A stretch of DNA of 64,000 bases from Siderastrea siderea (Eukaryota > Cnidaria > Anthozoa > Scleractinia > Rhizangiidae). The number at the start of each line of letters is the position of its first letter. The stretch's first letter is position 1. The notes below the pieces were generated by a model that was not told the DNA's origin, made no database searches, and saw only the letters and a program-made list of their open reading frames with translations. The stretch lies in assembly GCA_964030785.1 (NCBI GenBank), contig OZ034968.1, positions 52,671,730 through 52,735,729 on the forward strand, in the 5' to 3' direction. Positions 38,141-50,268 of this stretch are shown here, in pieces. Both the position numbers and the translations under genes were made by a program.

Positions 38141-38515
38141 TGTTACGCAGCCCAAGTGCTACACAGTAAATCTGATAAAATAAACGTCAAAAACTCGAAA
38201 CTTTTAATACAAAACATCGATCTGCATATCCAGATTACCATCCACACACATTACGATAAATCCAGTTTAAGTTCAAGATCAGATAGTCCAGGTTTTCTAG
38301 AAATATAAACATGAACTAGTAAATATAGGAAACGAAGCGGGTAAATTTTGCAAATATGACCCTTACGGACTGTTTCGTTAGGTTCAAATGTCCAACAAAG
38401 TTAAGAATGAAAACAACATGGCGAATCGAAGCCAAGAAGACTCACATGGTTAATCATGTGATACAAATTTGTAACGTAATATTAGGTCCGCACAACGTGC
38501 GCAATGGTAGCTACA
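38141..38515 (-). repeat. BEL/Pao 5' LTR
   Basis: Starts (minus strand) TGTAGCTACCATTGCGC and ends CTGCGTAACA. It is followed by the target duplication CTCCT on its outer side. Confidence 0.92.
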
Positions 38516-38520
38516 CTCCT

Positions 38521-41500
38521 GTGTGCTATTCGCGAGCAAGCATACTCTCCAGATACCCGACAAATTCACTCCTGTCATTGTATGGCCAAATGCAACTCAC
38601 CTTCCATTTGTGTCATGTTTATGGCTTACAAATAATGCAATCTTTCTCTCTGTGGAGTCAGGGCATAGAAGCTTGAGGGAACTATCATTACTCTACACAT
38701 GTTCTCTGCCATCTCACAAATTTCCACAAATTTCTCTCTAAACAGGTGCTCGAAAACAAGCCATTATCTTCGGTTGTTGTCAAGTTGAAATGATCGCTCC
38801 TTGTGGCTTGAGCCTCTTGGACGTCACGATTACGCTGACCTGGGGTAAGTTAATTTGACTGTAAAGAGTGTGGTATGATTAGCTGCCTGAATAAAAATCT
38901 ATCTGCTCCCAGTGAAGCAAAAGAGTACAGGCATTGCTACCAAATAGAAACTGAAAATCATAGATTGGCAAATCTGTGGTGGTAGAAGCCAATCCGTACA
39001 TCTACGTGTAATCTCATCTGCAGTGTAGCTTGATGATCCGGGGTCCGTGCATGAAGCTGTTGTTTTACCAGTGGCTTTGTGCTACTGTCTCGCTGCTTTA
39101 TAATTAGTCACAATTGCACCCACTACTGCCAGGATTATTAGTACACATTCCAGTAGGACACTGTTTGCACTTGGGTTTTTCGCCTTTTGGTCGTTTGTGG
39201 CCTTTAACTGGATGTTCACACTGTTTAGGTCAGGATTATGAACGTACACATTGCTAGCCACATTGCTAGCCACACGAGGAGCTTTGTCGTAATGATGCTG
39301 TTCTAGGCACATAAACATGGTCCATATTCTTATCATGACTGAAATATTTAAACAAGTTATTAAGCTTGAATGTTGTGCTGTAAATTGTCAAAACAAGTGG
39401 TATATAGTTGCCAAGCAGGTTTAGCAAAGTTATATATTCTGTATCTTTACTAAATTTGAATTTCTCTTTGGCAGCTTCCCTGATGATCTGGGCAACTTGC
39501 CCCTTGGAGATAGCTGATTGTCGATGCTTTCAAAGAAGCTAATGAAATCTTCGAATACTGTTTCTCTGCAATTTAAAGAGAGTTGTGGAGGCCCTATACA
39601 TGGGATACAAAAAGGAGAGCGGGCTGGCTCACACTGGTGTTTGCGTTCGTGCTATTTTGTCCAGCTTGTGCTTCCTAAGAATATGTAGCAGTGACGGGTG
39701 TGGCATATGCATGATCAGAATGCATTGATATTCTTGATTGATTAATATTTGTGGTGCGATGTTTTTTTGTAGTGTTTCATACACAATTTGCCTGCTATAG
39801 AACTGCATAGGCCAGTATCTAGGCTGGAAGCTGGAATATCAAGAATTATTTAAGGTAGTCAACCAGCTTGGTACTTAAGATGACATCAAATACTGCTGTT
39901 AAATCATTTTTGCTTTTAGGAGTGAGCTCCAAAAATTCAACTAAATATACGTCTTGCATCTGCCTTATTGTTCATCCTGAGTCATTTTGGCAGTATTCGT
40001 GCAGTGCCAGTCTATGCCGCTCAAGTTCTGGATTGAAATGGTATTACGAACCCATTGTGGCATTATGGTTGAATATCACACCTGAGGTGTGAACTTTTCA
40101 CAATACCTCAATCTGATTTTCGTACTTGTTGTTTTCTTTTTCCTTGAGTACCCTTTCCAAATTTCCCGATTTCTCGGCTTTGTGGGTTCGCATATTACTA
40201 CTGAAAACTTTCTTTGATGGTAGGCCTATGGAACGAGCAAGATAGAAAGTTGATTTCGGTACGCACGAGTGCATCAGATTTGGGTAACAGGTTTAGCAAA
40301 GTTAGTATTGTGATACAAGATTACGTGTCTTTTCTTTCTCGATCGTTAATGAACGCGCATTGTTATAGTGTGAATAGAGAACATTCTAGAACGTTATTAT
40401 TTTCCTTGTGAATGCATATGGAAGGAATCATTATGAAATATGTGTGAAAACTTGTAGAATAATTATTCAGGGATATTCAAATAAGTCACGTTTATTTCTT
40501 GTGAGTTTGTTCGCTACCTGAAGCTGAAAGGACGTCAAATAAGTACGCGCTAAAGAGCAGTTACCTCTTCGAGTCTTTCTATCTCTTCGATACAAGATTT
40601 TTCTACACAATTACGATTAAGAGACACGCGAGGAAACAGTTACATTCTGTATAAGCCGTCACCAAAAGTTACGGTGAAATAAGCTGTTCACTGATTGGGC
40701 ACAAAAAATGCAATGCCTCAAAATTTGTGCTCAATCAGAGGCAAGAACGCAAATGGGCTCTTGAACTAGTCTGTTAACAGTATCCTCCCAGGGGCTGTTC
40801 CGGCCCAACTTGTAAACTATTGATCGCACCAGGCTCCTGCTTGCATAAATTTCGCCCGTTTTATGTGCCTCTCGCCCCGACTATCTGCCCCTGGGTCTCT
40901 GAGGATGTTCACATCCTGAAAAGGGATTAAAACCGAGAGGCATGATTAAGTTAAGAGCGCCTTAAACGATTTTCTGAGAAATATTCATTAATAAAGAGTA
41001 GCAAATGTCTCACGTTTTGCGAGCTTCTTCATGTTGTCTGCGAAATCTTCAAAAAGGCCTGCCAGAAGTAAAGTGTCCCCATATGGGCCATGAAGAAGAT
41101 GGCGAAAACTCGTCTCTTCCACTAATAGACCACGCAAATGACGAAATTGGTTGCTGTCAACGACAACTTATGTGTCAGTTTGCGTGGCTGTAGATTTCAT
41201 AGAGTCCCCTTCAGAAGTCACGCCCTTTGGGAGAGGTGAGCCTATCTTGGTTGGTCCACCCTTTGGCGGAGGGCTCTCTTCAGTGAGTTGCAATAACATA
41301 CATTACGTGTTCCTTGTGTACGTCTCATTGCTTAAGTTTGAAAAGCTCAGTATTTTACCCAATCGTACTTACGTTGAAGAATGTTTTTCCAGTATACGAA
41401 AGTCAGTGACAGCTTTTCTAGATTTTCCACATATCTTTCCAACGGGTGAATCACTGATCCCAAAACCTGCTGCGAAATCGTCTCTGTACAAAAAATCTGG

Positions 41501-42166
41501 ATAGGCATCTTTTTCCTGTTAACATTTTTTTGCAAATGATACACATGTCGTGAAGGAAATTTACTTGAGTAAACAGGAAAATGGAGACAAGCGTGACAAA
41601 CATTCTGATTCGAATTTCTCGCGCTATTTTTGTTACCTTGATCACACTGTCTTCGTGTCCAGTGGGTGCACTCATGCACATGCAAAATTCCCTCCTGTTG
41701 GATTTCTATCGGTGTATCGGTAATACGATGGTTCCAAAGGGTATTTCCAACAAATACTTCTCATAATATTTCAAAACTGGCTCCAAATACGACGAGTGGT
41801 ATTTGGAACAATTTTGAAATATGATGAGAGGTATGTATCCAAAATTCCCCGCAGATACCGTGGTATTATTTGTTTATACTACAAGACTGAGAACTGTGTA
41901 ACATTATCTGTTTATTAAGTCACGTGTAAACAATTAGCTTTTTTACAACACGTGATTTGAAGGAAGGCATGCAATCAAAGTTTAAGTTTTGTCGAATGTT
42001 TTTTAAAACCACAAAGTTCATCAAAGTTATTTCGGCTGACCAAAGGTCAAACAGTTCAAGGAGCATTCAAAAGTTACTTCATCATCATCTTCCACGGATT
42101 CTGCTTTTCGCTCACCAAAATGGTAGTTGATGGTGACCTGGCAGCCATGGAAGTAATTAACAGTCA
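38521..42166. other. mostly non-coding host stretch
   Basis: No recognised gene over 3.6 kb. A minus-strand frame at 39082-39336 has a hydrophobic segment (VLLECVLIILAVVGAIV) that could be a membrane helix, but no family or splice context. A short inverted pair (TGGGCACAAA...TTTGTGCTCAATCA) lies near 40697-40735. Confidence 0.4.
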
Positions 42167-43109
42167 TCATTCTCTCTTCATGCATTCATCATCAAATGTA
42201 TTCGTCACAACGGAGTTTACGCCGATTCTTTCCAGTGGATGATGGTGAATTGAGCTTGCCTGTGGCTCTGAGCTGACGATAGAAGAAATGAGCCATTGCT
42301 CATTCTCATCTCCTTCTTCATAATCTGCAAGTGATCGCTCATTTGTGTGACTATTGATATCGATAATGGCAGACCGAGGCTGGTTAGCAGTTTTGAACTT
42401 TTTCACGTTTTACGGTGGCTATGATTTGTGAGCTTTTTACCTTCTAGTCCTCCCTGAGCAGCCATGGCCTTCATAAAGGAATGAATGCTGTTGACGCCCA
42501 TCCTCGGTCATTTGTACCACACTTGAGTCTTCGGCCGTTCAATCACAACCACATAAAACGGCCCACTGGTCATAATTTTTCTGGTCTTCGTGACAGGTCC
42601 GCCCTGGCGAGTTTGGTGGGATTATCTTCGTACGTTACGTATTATAAGCGGTTGTCGTCTTTGTTGAAGACAAAATCGTCCACAAACATGTTGTGGTGTT
42701 CTTGTCAGCCTCGCATTCCTGTTGGGTTAGCAGGAGTCACATCGTGGCTATCAAGGTCTTTGGAGACTGGTTTCTAAGCAAGCCTTTCACCCAAACAAGG
42801 TCTTCTTCCTGAGAGGCTAGTGCGTAAGTGGCGTTGTCATTTTCTGTAGCCTTGTTCACGTAGGATGCGTGCTTTTCCTTCCAGTACTTTTCTACTGTCA
42901 AGAAATTCCTCATCTTTAGCAACTGCGAAAGTGCTTTCATTCTCTCTCAGATGTCAGTCTAACAATTTGCTTTCAATCTGCTTAATCTCGGTCCAAGTTG
43001 TCCACACTGTCAGCCATGTTTTTGTACTTTTGTTCGTGTTTTGGTTTTCAGAAGTTTCTTTCAATTCTTGAATTTCATGGGCGTCAAACCACAGAAATCT
43101 TTCTGCCAT
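42167..43109 (-). pseudogene. Crypton-type (DUF3504) tyrosine recombinase pseudogene
   Basis: Starts at a Met at 43109 (MAERFLWFDAHEIQELKETS). It continues with VLEGKARILREQ-like sequence, SQEEDLVWVKGLLRNQSPKT, VTYEDNPTK, VWYK and MGVNSIHSFMKAMAAQGG, then KLTNHSHRKT (His-x-x-Arg box) and INSHTNERSLADYEEGDENE, where the second His and the candidate nucleophile Tyr stand. This is the domain order of cnidarian Crypton-derived DUF3504 proteins. At least three frame changes or stops break it. The Gly normally before the second His is Ser. Confidence 0.6.
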
Positions 43110-43384
43110 TGTTACCAACTTTCATTGACCGCAGGGCTCGTATTTTTTGTTACCATGGAAACTAATTTCTACATGTAGGAGGTATATTGTGGTTTAATTT
43201 TATTTTCAAACCAGTTTTTTTTTCAAAGCGGTTTGTTTTTTTCAAAACCAGTTCACTTTTTTCAAACCAGTTAATTTTTTTACAAACTACAGCAGTGAGA
43301 GGAACTGGCTATCTTCAGATTATTAATTATGAGGTTAGGCTGTGAAATGGGATAGTTTTTAGGCCTAAACTTTAACTTGAAATG

Positions 43385-43436
43385 ATTAGGGTTCGGGTTA
43401 GGTTGGTGTTAGGGTTAGCTTAAAATAGGGTTAGGG
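43385..43436 (+). repeat. degenerate telomere-like GGGTTA repeats
   Basis: TTAGGGTTCGGGTTAGG, GTTAGGGTTAG and AGGGTTAGGG occur within 52 bp, inside the left arm region of the Ginger-like remnant. The cnidarian telomere repeat is TTAGGG. The interval 43440-43970 is otherwise AT-rich and non-coding. Confidence 0.6.
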
Positions 43437-43984
43437 ATGGATGTCATTAAAATGATTACTAGAAATGAGCAATAATTAAACAAGAATGTCTTGTTTATTT
43501 ATTAACAAATTGCATGTTTTGAATGACTAATTATATAAATGTTGAGCTTGCTTACATACATAAGTCGAATGAAATTTCTTTGCTGTAATCAAGTGTTTCG
43601 TGGGCTGAAGTACATCAAATTTAAGCCTTAAGTTATTGAATGTCGTAATGAAATGAATACTAGAAATAAAGAGTAATGAAACAAGAATGTCTGTTATATA
43701 TTAATTGAACAAGTTGTTTGATTCTAAATAACTAATTCAGCATATCGTGAGCAAATGAGATTCCTTTGCTGTAATTAACTGTTACATTGGTTAAAGTACA
43801 ACTATTTAAGTCTGTTTGTTCTTTATTGAACAAACTGCATTTTTGTAAACAAGTAATTCTGCAAATCATTAGCTTGTTTACAGAGTACATGCAGCTGTGA
43901 ATGATATTTCTGTGCTGTAATCAAGTGCTACATTAGTTGAAGTGCAAAGATTTAACCTAGGAAGAGCTATAAATCCTGTTATAA

Positions 43985-45085
43985 CCCCTAGAGGAGTAAC
44001 AAGTTTTGCCTAGTTATTGTCTATCTCCATAATTTTTCCTAAAAGCATGTTTGGGTGTATTGGACCGGTTTTGTCGACTCTGTCTATCTTAATTGCAATC
44101 ATTTCATCTACTTTGAAATGTGCCTTTGTGGGAATGTTTGGTTTGCTTTATCATTTTTTTGTTGTGCTTAGTTTGTTGTTGGCATTTCTTTTGACGTTTG
44201 GCTGACCTTTCACACTCTTCAATGTCTGCCATGTTCTTGCTTCAAGTTATGTCAAAATCGTGCTCTCGATCATGTATATCTTCATTTTTTTGGTTTTTCT
44301 CACAAAATGATTTCAATTTTGCATTTGAAAACTCGCCTCCATTATCTGCGAGAATTTTCTTGGGTATCCATAGCAAAGGCAATAATTTTGTACCACATTC
44401 AAAACTTCATCTGCACTTTTGGCATGGAGCGGATGGCAACTGACGAACTTTGCATGATGATCTATTAGATTAATCCCCCATTTGTGAGGATTCGTACATG
44501 TGCAAGGCGAATTCCTGAAGGCCATGAGAGCAATCTCTAATAATGAGAGAAAGGATGGTGCTTGTAATGGCTTTGTTACCTCTTTGACTCTATTAGTAAT
44601 TGGTTTCTGCTCTGCATGCAATCGACATAAGCTCACAAACAGGTTTGTCATCTTTTGGCTCACTTCCGCAAAGTTTTGTTTCAGCCAGTGGCTGTCTTTT
44701 GGCGGCCTCTGTGTGCCACTCTTGTTTGCATGTAACAGATTCTGATAAAGCTGGCTCTTGGAAAGAACTACCTTGTTGTCACAAGTTAGTATTTGGTTGT
44801 TCGAATTTACCGTCCACTGTTTTCGTTTGATTTCTGAATCTCCCGTTTTGTCATCGTACGCGTCACTTTGATTCCATCTTGTAATTGCTTTTCGTTGGCG
44901 ACGAGATAAGTTTTTGCTCGTTCGTAGAAGCTGACTTTCAGAAATAAAGTTATTCCAGACTTACTGGTTTTCTTCTGTTCTTTCAGTTCATCCAGTGCGT
45001 GAAGAGGTTCGCTTTTCTCGACACAATTTTGTCTCCGTGACAGTTTGAAGCCACATTTCAGAAGAGCAAAAATAGCATGTGGCAT
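43985..45085 (-). pseudogene. integrase-like transposase (KRBA2/Ginger type), broken
   Basis: Reading leftward: a lysine-rich N-terminal part (45085-44807); SLCRLHAEQKP-type residues of a zinc-binding segment; KWGINLIDHHAKFVSCHPLH with SADEVLNVVQNYCLCYGYPR; after a one-base shift ILADNGGEFSNAKLKSFCEK, which carries the second catalytic Asp and a Glu nearby; then a Lys-rich stretch and FKVDEMIAIKIDRVDKTGPI, the post-core beta-barrel. The pattern matches Ginger-type DDE transposases (related to gypsy integrases). Two or more frame changes and a stop inactivate it. Confidence 0.5.
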
Positions 45086-45199
45086 TTATTTAGTCACTTG
45101 TGCGCATGTGCGAATGAATTAACTTAAGAGCTAGGGGAGAGGGGAGTCTGGGGCCTAAAAGTAATAATAACAAGAAATAAATCCAACTCCGCATCGATC

Positions 45200-45285
45200 T
45201 GCTGTGTGGTCAAGTGGAGTAGAAGATGGACTTCTGATCCGAAGGAGCTGATCTGAAGGTAGGTGGTTCGAGGCTCAGTGAGTAC
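45200..45285 (+). ncRNA. tRNA-derived SINE-like sequence
   Basis: An A-box-like TGGTCAAGTGG (45207-45217) and a B-box-like GGTTCGAGGCT (45265-45275) have tRNA spacing, with an anticodon-arm-like GACTTCTGATCCGAAG between. The acceptor stem does not close well and an A-rich stretch follows, so this is a SINE head or tRNA pseudogene rather than a working tRNA. Confidence 0.35.
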
Positions 45286-45513
45286 GAAAAAAAGCAGTTA
45301 ATTAAATGTAACCTGGGTGATACTGATTTGGGGGAGTGCATTAGGAACTCTTGGGGGGCCCCTCAGGAAATGTGGGGGTAGGGATGCAAGGTAATAGAGG
45401 AGAGAAGTTTCCAGACAGTTGATTAAAAAGGAACCAGTTTAAAAAAACAAACTGGTTTCAAAAAATGAACTTTTTTAAGAAAAAATTTGAACCAAGATCA
45501 AAATTAAACCACG

Positions 45514-46439
45514 ACAGGTATTTCAAATTGCGCTGAAATACAATTCTTAGCCGATAATGTTTCACAAATTTTTCAGCCAGTAGTATAATTGATTACAATA
45601 CCTCGACAGAGGATTACATCATCTCTTTCAGTCCAGAACACCATCTTTTCCCTGCAGTTGTAAGTAGAAATAACTGATATAAATTCAATTTCACGTGATC
45701 AGATATTCTATGGGATATACGCTGTGCATGTTACCACCGCTTAATAGATTGAGATACTGGCTGCATGTCGCCTTTCTGGAGCCAATTTATCGGAGTAATT
45801 GTTTAACTTTTTGGTAGACTAGGGTCCTTTTACATGTGCTCGGAGAGCATGAGAAACAACATTCTGGAGGTGAGCTGGAAGAGGAACCACTTGCTAAGAC
45901 TGACAAAGCTAAACAGAAATCATTGAAGTCTAGAGCACCTAGTCTGGAAACCAGGCGGAAAGATCCAATCAAAAGAAATGCTGCCGAAGAAAACAAGCTT
46001 CTTTAAGACACTATGTAATTTCAATATTTATCTACCTTTGAGACCCTTACTTGAAGCATGACTACTAGTTTTGAAATGCTTGAATGTCGTGAATGACGTT
46101 GCCAGAGGATGTATCTGAACAGAGTGATGTTAACGAGGTTGATGATTGCTCCAAGGAGCAAGGACACTCCAGCTAAGCTGTGAACAAATTTCTAAGCAGT
46201 CTTGAGAAGAAGGCGAATACTCAGCTAAAGGCTTAACGATTAATGACACCTTGGCAACTCACATCGCTACCATTATGCCGATAAAGCTTGGGGAGGAAAA
46301 GGTCAATAATTTATTTCAGAAAATTATGAGACCAGAGAATTGTCCAGGCTTGTCGAGGACAATTGTTACTGATTTGGGATCCAGTCTCTGCTGAGGCTAG
46401 AAGATGTGATTTGAAAATGCAACGAGTTTAGAATGTGTC
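45514..46439. other. non-coding stretch
   Basis: No recognised gene or repeat; only short chance frames. Confidence 0.4.
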
Positions 46440-46757
46440 TGTAGCAGGTGGGGAAATCACCAGCTGCAAATCTTGATATTAAATCTAGCGAACGTTAATC
46501 TCTTCTCTGTAAATGGGTTTTACAGAGAGACGACCAAAAACCTAAGACAAAGGGCTCCTTTATCAATGACTAGACTATTGTTCGAGTGGCTCCGTGGTCT
46601 GTAGAGTACTTGATCATGCAACTTAATACAGTTACACAAGTCTCAGCCTAGTCTCAATTCACTTTGTCAACTTTTCGCATTCCTATGTGTAGGTAACCAC
46701 TCTGAACACGTAGGAAGCACAACCATTTTACACCATGCAGAACCTCTAATGTCCCAG

Positions 46758-48090
46758 CTATTCTGGGGATTGGATAGGCGTCCTATGCTGTTTTAGCATT
46801 GTGCTTGTGAAGGACCACGCACGCTCACCATCTTTCTTTTGAACCAACACAACTGGTGAATCATAAGGACTGCAAGACGCCATTATTACCCCTGCTTCTA
46901 ATAGATCTTGGACAGCTACTCTAAATTTGTCCAGCTGCGCACGTGGTACTCTTCTGTACAGGTCTCTGACGGGGATGTCATCTGTCAACCGGATCCCGTG
47001 GGTAATCTTGGCAGCATTTCTATGGTCTGTACTGTCTTACATCGACGTTAACATTTTTGCAGACTTCTGATGTGTTTTATGCTTCATAAGCTTCAGAGGC
47101 AACCTGAAGAGATGCCAGGGTAGCTTTTGAAGGCAACGTGACAGGCTGGAAAGAGTTATCGGTCAACTCGACAGGAATACGGCAAGTGGAAACAGCAGGT
47201 GATAGGCTGATTAAAGCAGGTGTTCCTTTGACAGCAGAATGGTGCAACTGCGACTCTGGTAATCTGTCCTGGTATGTGTCAAACCCAGAAAACCATGGTC
47301 TGATGAGCTGCTATGTTGACATGATGCTTAGAAGTGCAACGAACCTTAACAGAACCATTGTTTCATTTGGTTTGGAAATTTTCCTGGGACCTAAGAGCAC
47401 CATAAGCACGCTTCCACACCCCTGAAGAAGAAAAGCTGGACCACCACCCCTTTGTTGACAATCATCCCTGCACTGCTTGGCCAGATTGGTGCCTAGAATG
47501 AGAGGAATGGGCTGGTTGTACTGGATGACAGGAACAACCAGTACCAGAGTCTGAAAAACTTCATCTGTACAAGCTTCAGCACGAGAACAACTAACACCTT
47601 ATCACACAGAACCCAGAAATGGTACCTCCTGACTAGCTCCTCCCACAACACATAGTACTCCATCTAGGGGTCGCAGGTGTCGATCCAAGACCATCTTTGT
47701 TAAATTAACCAAACTTTATTGGACATTGCACAAATTATGGCATTACAAAGCAACTGGACACAGATCATCTCTCTTACAGTATTATTATAACAAAATTAAT
47801 GTTGTTATAAGATTACAATACACTGAACGCGAAAGGACAAAAACAAACACATAATTAATTATTAAATCAAAGGTAAAATTAACAGATGTGTTGTTACGGT
47901 GGATACTCCAAAATGCGATTACGTAATATAACATTCGAGTTATTTAATCAATAGAATTGAGCTTAGTGAGAAGAAAAGGAGCACTAAAACTAGTGATCGA
48001 TCCGAAAGATGTTTCAGGTAGAAATGTTCGGATATAGATGTCACTTGCCTACCGGTGTCAAGCAAAGCAAGGCAAGGATGGTCATTCAAG
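46758..48090 (-). pseudogene. gypsy protease and N-terminal reverse transcriptase remnant
   Basis: The protease is recognisable by CLALLDTGRQVTSISEHFYL (about 48080-48020). A mixed linker follows (QPIPLILGTNLAKQC). The RT start is DDIPVRDLYRRVPRAQLDKF, GVIMASCSPYDSPVVLVQKK and DGERAW (46988-46758). Stops and shifts are frequent. An AT-rich piece at about 47700-47970, right after the protease, looks like a later insertion. The RT catalytic YxDD region is absent. Confidence 0.7.
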
Positions 48091-48329
48091 TAAGCAACAC
48101 ACTCATTCGTTTCTCTCTAATTAACGCACCCAAAACAGGGTGAGGCTGTTGCTGTGTTATTGCCTCTGGCTGCCATTCGTCAGAGGTCCTCTGTCATTTC
48201 CCAATTGTTCAAAGCTATTGGAACCAATTGTGGGTTTTTGCATCCTCTGCGGAGATGACCCTCTGACCATTGCGATAACATGTGGTCAATTCAAGAGAAT
48301 CCCTTCCAAAACAAGTTACTCTAGCTAGG

Positions 48330-49025
48330 CTTTTCTAGCGCCATTTCTGGGGAAACTGCTTCCTGTATCACCTGATCGACTGTTAGTTAAAGTTTGAAGC
48401 GCTTCTCTAACCTCACGGGCCATGGACGAGCACATCTGTGAAAGCCACTCCAGCAGTTCATCTAGCTGAGGTAGTCCGGTGCTGCATACCATATGTCAGG
48501 GAAACGTGGACGAGTTTGTTTCTTTTTCGCCATAACACACAGTGGCGGTCAAATTGGTGAATGTTTTACATGTTGCCTCTTTTTGTCTGGCCTTCTCCTT
48601 CATGGGTTCTTCAGCCCCTACCAAAACAAAAGCCTCAGGTGGCAATCGACTACCTCTCTATCGGGTAGTAACTCAGCGCCATGGTTTTTACCTTTTTGGA
48701 TTTGATTATCCAAGTTACTTGCAAATGCAAACACTTCCTCGCTTTCATGATAGCGAAAATTGTAGGCTCGGGTCAACAGCTCATCTGCACGGCAGCACCT
48801 TGATAGCCATAGCACTGGTCGAGCTGCTCAAGTATCTTTTTCGAGTGGTGTTTCTGGCGTAAAAACCAACGATTCTGGTCTTCATCCCTTGAAGTGACTT
48901 GCGGATTTGCTCCGTGAGCACTTCCAGGGAGAGGAGATTTTCTTGGATTGCACTATTGACTTCAAATCGCCTCACACGAAAAGTGCAACGCCTTTCCCTA
49001 TTTCATCACTGAATCCAAAGAATGA
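48330..49025 (-). pseudogene. gypsy gag remnant
   Basis: RAYNFRYHESEEVFAFASNL, DNQIQKGKNHGAELLPDREV and VDCHLRLLFW (48815-48618) match the capsid-like part of cnidarian gypsy gag. 48975-48781 is the helical N-terminal part (EVLTEQIRKSLQGMKTRI). The two pieces are in different frames. Confidence 0.65.
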
Positions 49026-49574
49026 GAAGAATTGTTGGCGAGTAAGGTAGCGAACCATCAGGGACTGAGGAGTTTGGAGTTTGAGGCACCAGTACTTGAA
49101 TGGGTTGCAAGGGCCACGCGAATTACTTTCATCTCCACACCACAACCCATATTGAGAAAAGCTTTGAAGGTTACAAAATGCATTTTCTATTTTCTTAGCT
49201 CAAGATTAAAGCTTCTGTTGTACTCTTCTACAAGGTCCTGTCTTTCCACCTGTCCTTCTTTACACTGCAGTGTCTTAGTGACGCGATTCTCTCAATTTCG
49301 TTCGATTTCTGTTTGGAGAGCTCCGCTTTGTTCGGGTTATAAAGTCCTCTAGTCGGGGCCAAAAGATGTAGCAGTAGGGGAATAATCACCAGCTGCAATT
49401 CTTGCTAGTAAATTGAGCGATCTTCAATTTTTTCTTTGTTCATGTGCTCCACAGACCCGAAGGGAAAATTTTCGAAAGATCTATTAAAAACCTAAGACAA
49501 AGGGCTCCTATATCAATGCCTAGTCTATTGTTCGAGTGACTCCGTAATCTGTAAAGAGTCCTAGATCATGTTAC

Positions 49575-49766
49575 TTGATAGAGTCACACAAGTCTGAGTC
49601 CAGTCTGAATAAACAAATATATAAAGTGATCACTGGCTTGGCTCCTTACTGCCTTGCAGAACTTTTCTTTAGTAAGAAAAATCCAACACATTATAATCTC
49701 AGAGGCTTCTCCACCTCACTGCAATTACTGCTACCCAAAACTGAAAACCTTACGAAAGTTAGGTAA
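49575..49766 (+). pseudogene. LINE reverse transcriptase C-terminal fragment
   Basis: QIYKVITGLAPYCLAELFFS followed by NPTHYNLRGFSTSLQLLLPK matches the end of jockey/CR1-type LINE ORF2 proteins (YKVLxGLAPxYL ... YNLR...LxLPK). No RT core precedes it, because it abuts the gypsy LTR. Confidence 0.55.
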
Positions 49767-49818
49767 GAAACTGTAGGTAACGCATTCAGCAGAGTCCCAG
49801 TCGATTCTGTGGTTTGTT

Positions 49819-50268
49819 TTGAAATGGTGCTCAGCAACCATACCTTACATCAAAGGGACTTCTGAAACTATTGCACGGATCCTAGAACCCTGCAACATCC
49901 ACGTTGCTCACAAACCTATCACTACCTTACGACAACTACTGATGAACGTTAAGAACGAAGACGAACCACTGGACAGACTGGGAGCAGTTTATAAGATCAA
50001 ATGCTGCGCCTGCCAAGCCACTTATATTGGTGAGATCGGTAGGAATTTGAACATCCGACTGACTGAACATAAACGAGTGACTAGAAATGGTGATATCAAC
50101 AATCACGTTGTTGAGCACCATTTAAAAACAGACAACAAAATCGACTGGGACTCTGCTGAATGCGTTACCTACAGTACGGACTACCATCACCGAATCACTC
50201 TGAAAAGCTGGTTTTCTAACTTAGAACAAACACGGGTGAACCGTTGTCAACAGCTACCTGCACCTTAG
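49819..50268 (+). pseudogene. Penelope-like element C-terminus with GIY-YIG endonuclease
   Basis: The frame has IPYIKGTSETIARILEPCNI (end of the RT), AHKPITTLRQLL, then YKIKCCACQATYIGEIGRNL with LTEHKRVTRNGDINNH, the GIY-YIG-type nuclease of Penelope-like elements (here YKI/YIG with the downstream Arg-containing helix), and ends WFSNLEQTRVNRCQQLPAP. The RT core is missing. The 3' part is duplicated in tandem. Confidence 0.75.

Larger units (their letters stand above)
30739..38515 (-). mobile_element. BEL/Pao LTR retrotransposon, near full length but degenerate
   Basis: The element is 7.8 kb and read leftward. It has two similar LTRs (30739-31117, 38141-38515) beginning TGT and ending ACA and a perfect 5-bp target duplication CTCCT (30734-30738, 38516-38520). 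Internal order is gag, CCHC knuckle, aspartic protease, reverse transcriptase, RNase H region, integrase, DUF5641, the standard BEL/Pao order. The LTRs differ at about 14 positions plus a 4-bp indel, implying an old insertion. Several stops and frame changes make it non-autonomous. A purine-rich AGGGGCCGG next to the left LTR is a plausible polypurine tract. Confidence 0.93.
43188..45513 (-). mobile_element. Ginger-like DNA transposon remnant with inverted ends
   Basis: GTGGTTTAATTTT at 43189 and its complement AAAATTAAACCAC ending near 45512 start long, imperfect inverted arms rich in AAACCAGTT. GGTAT lies just outside both ends and may be the target duplication. Between them is an integrase-like pseudogene on the minus strand. 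About 2.3 kb in all. Confidence 0.55.
46440..49608 (-). mobile_element. gypsy (Ty3-type) LTR retrotransposon with internal deletion
   Basis: Two similar direct repeats of about 220-240 bp, both starting TGTAGCAG (46440 and 49367) and sharing CCTAAGACAAAGGGCTCCT, flank a 2.7-kb interior. The interior, read leftward, has gag, protease and the very start of reverse transcriptase, then passes straight into the left LTR. Most of the RT, RNase H and integrase are therefore missing. LTR ends are only approximate because the arms have diverged. Confidence 0.75.

Noticed and set aside
42167..43109. ordinary host gene with introns
   Set aside because: The frame changes occur without splice consensus, and the motifs are those of a Crypton-type recombinase, so a broken mobile element is simpler.
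45200..45285. functional tRNA gene
   Set aside because: A- and B-box-like words are present, but the acceptor stem does not pair and an A-rich tail follows.
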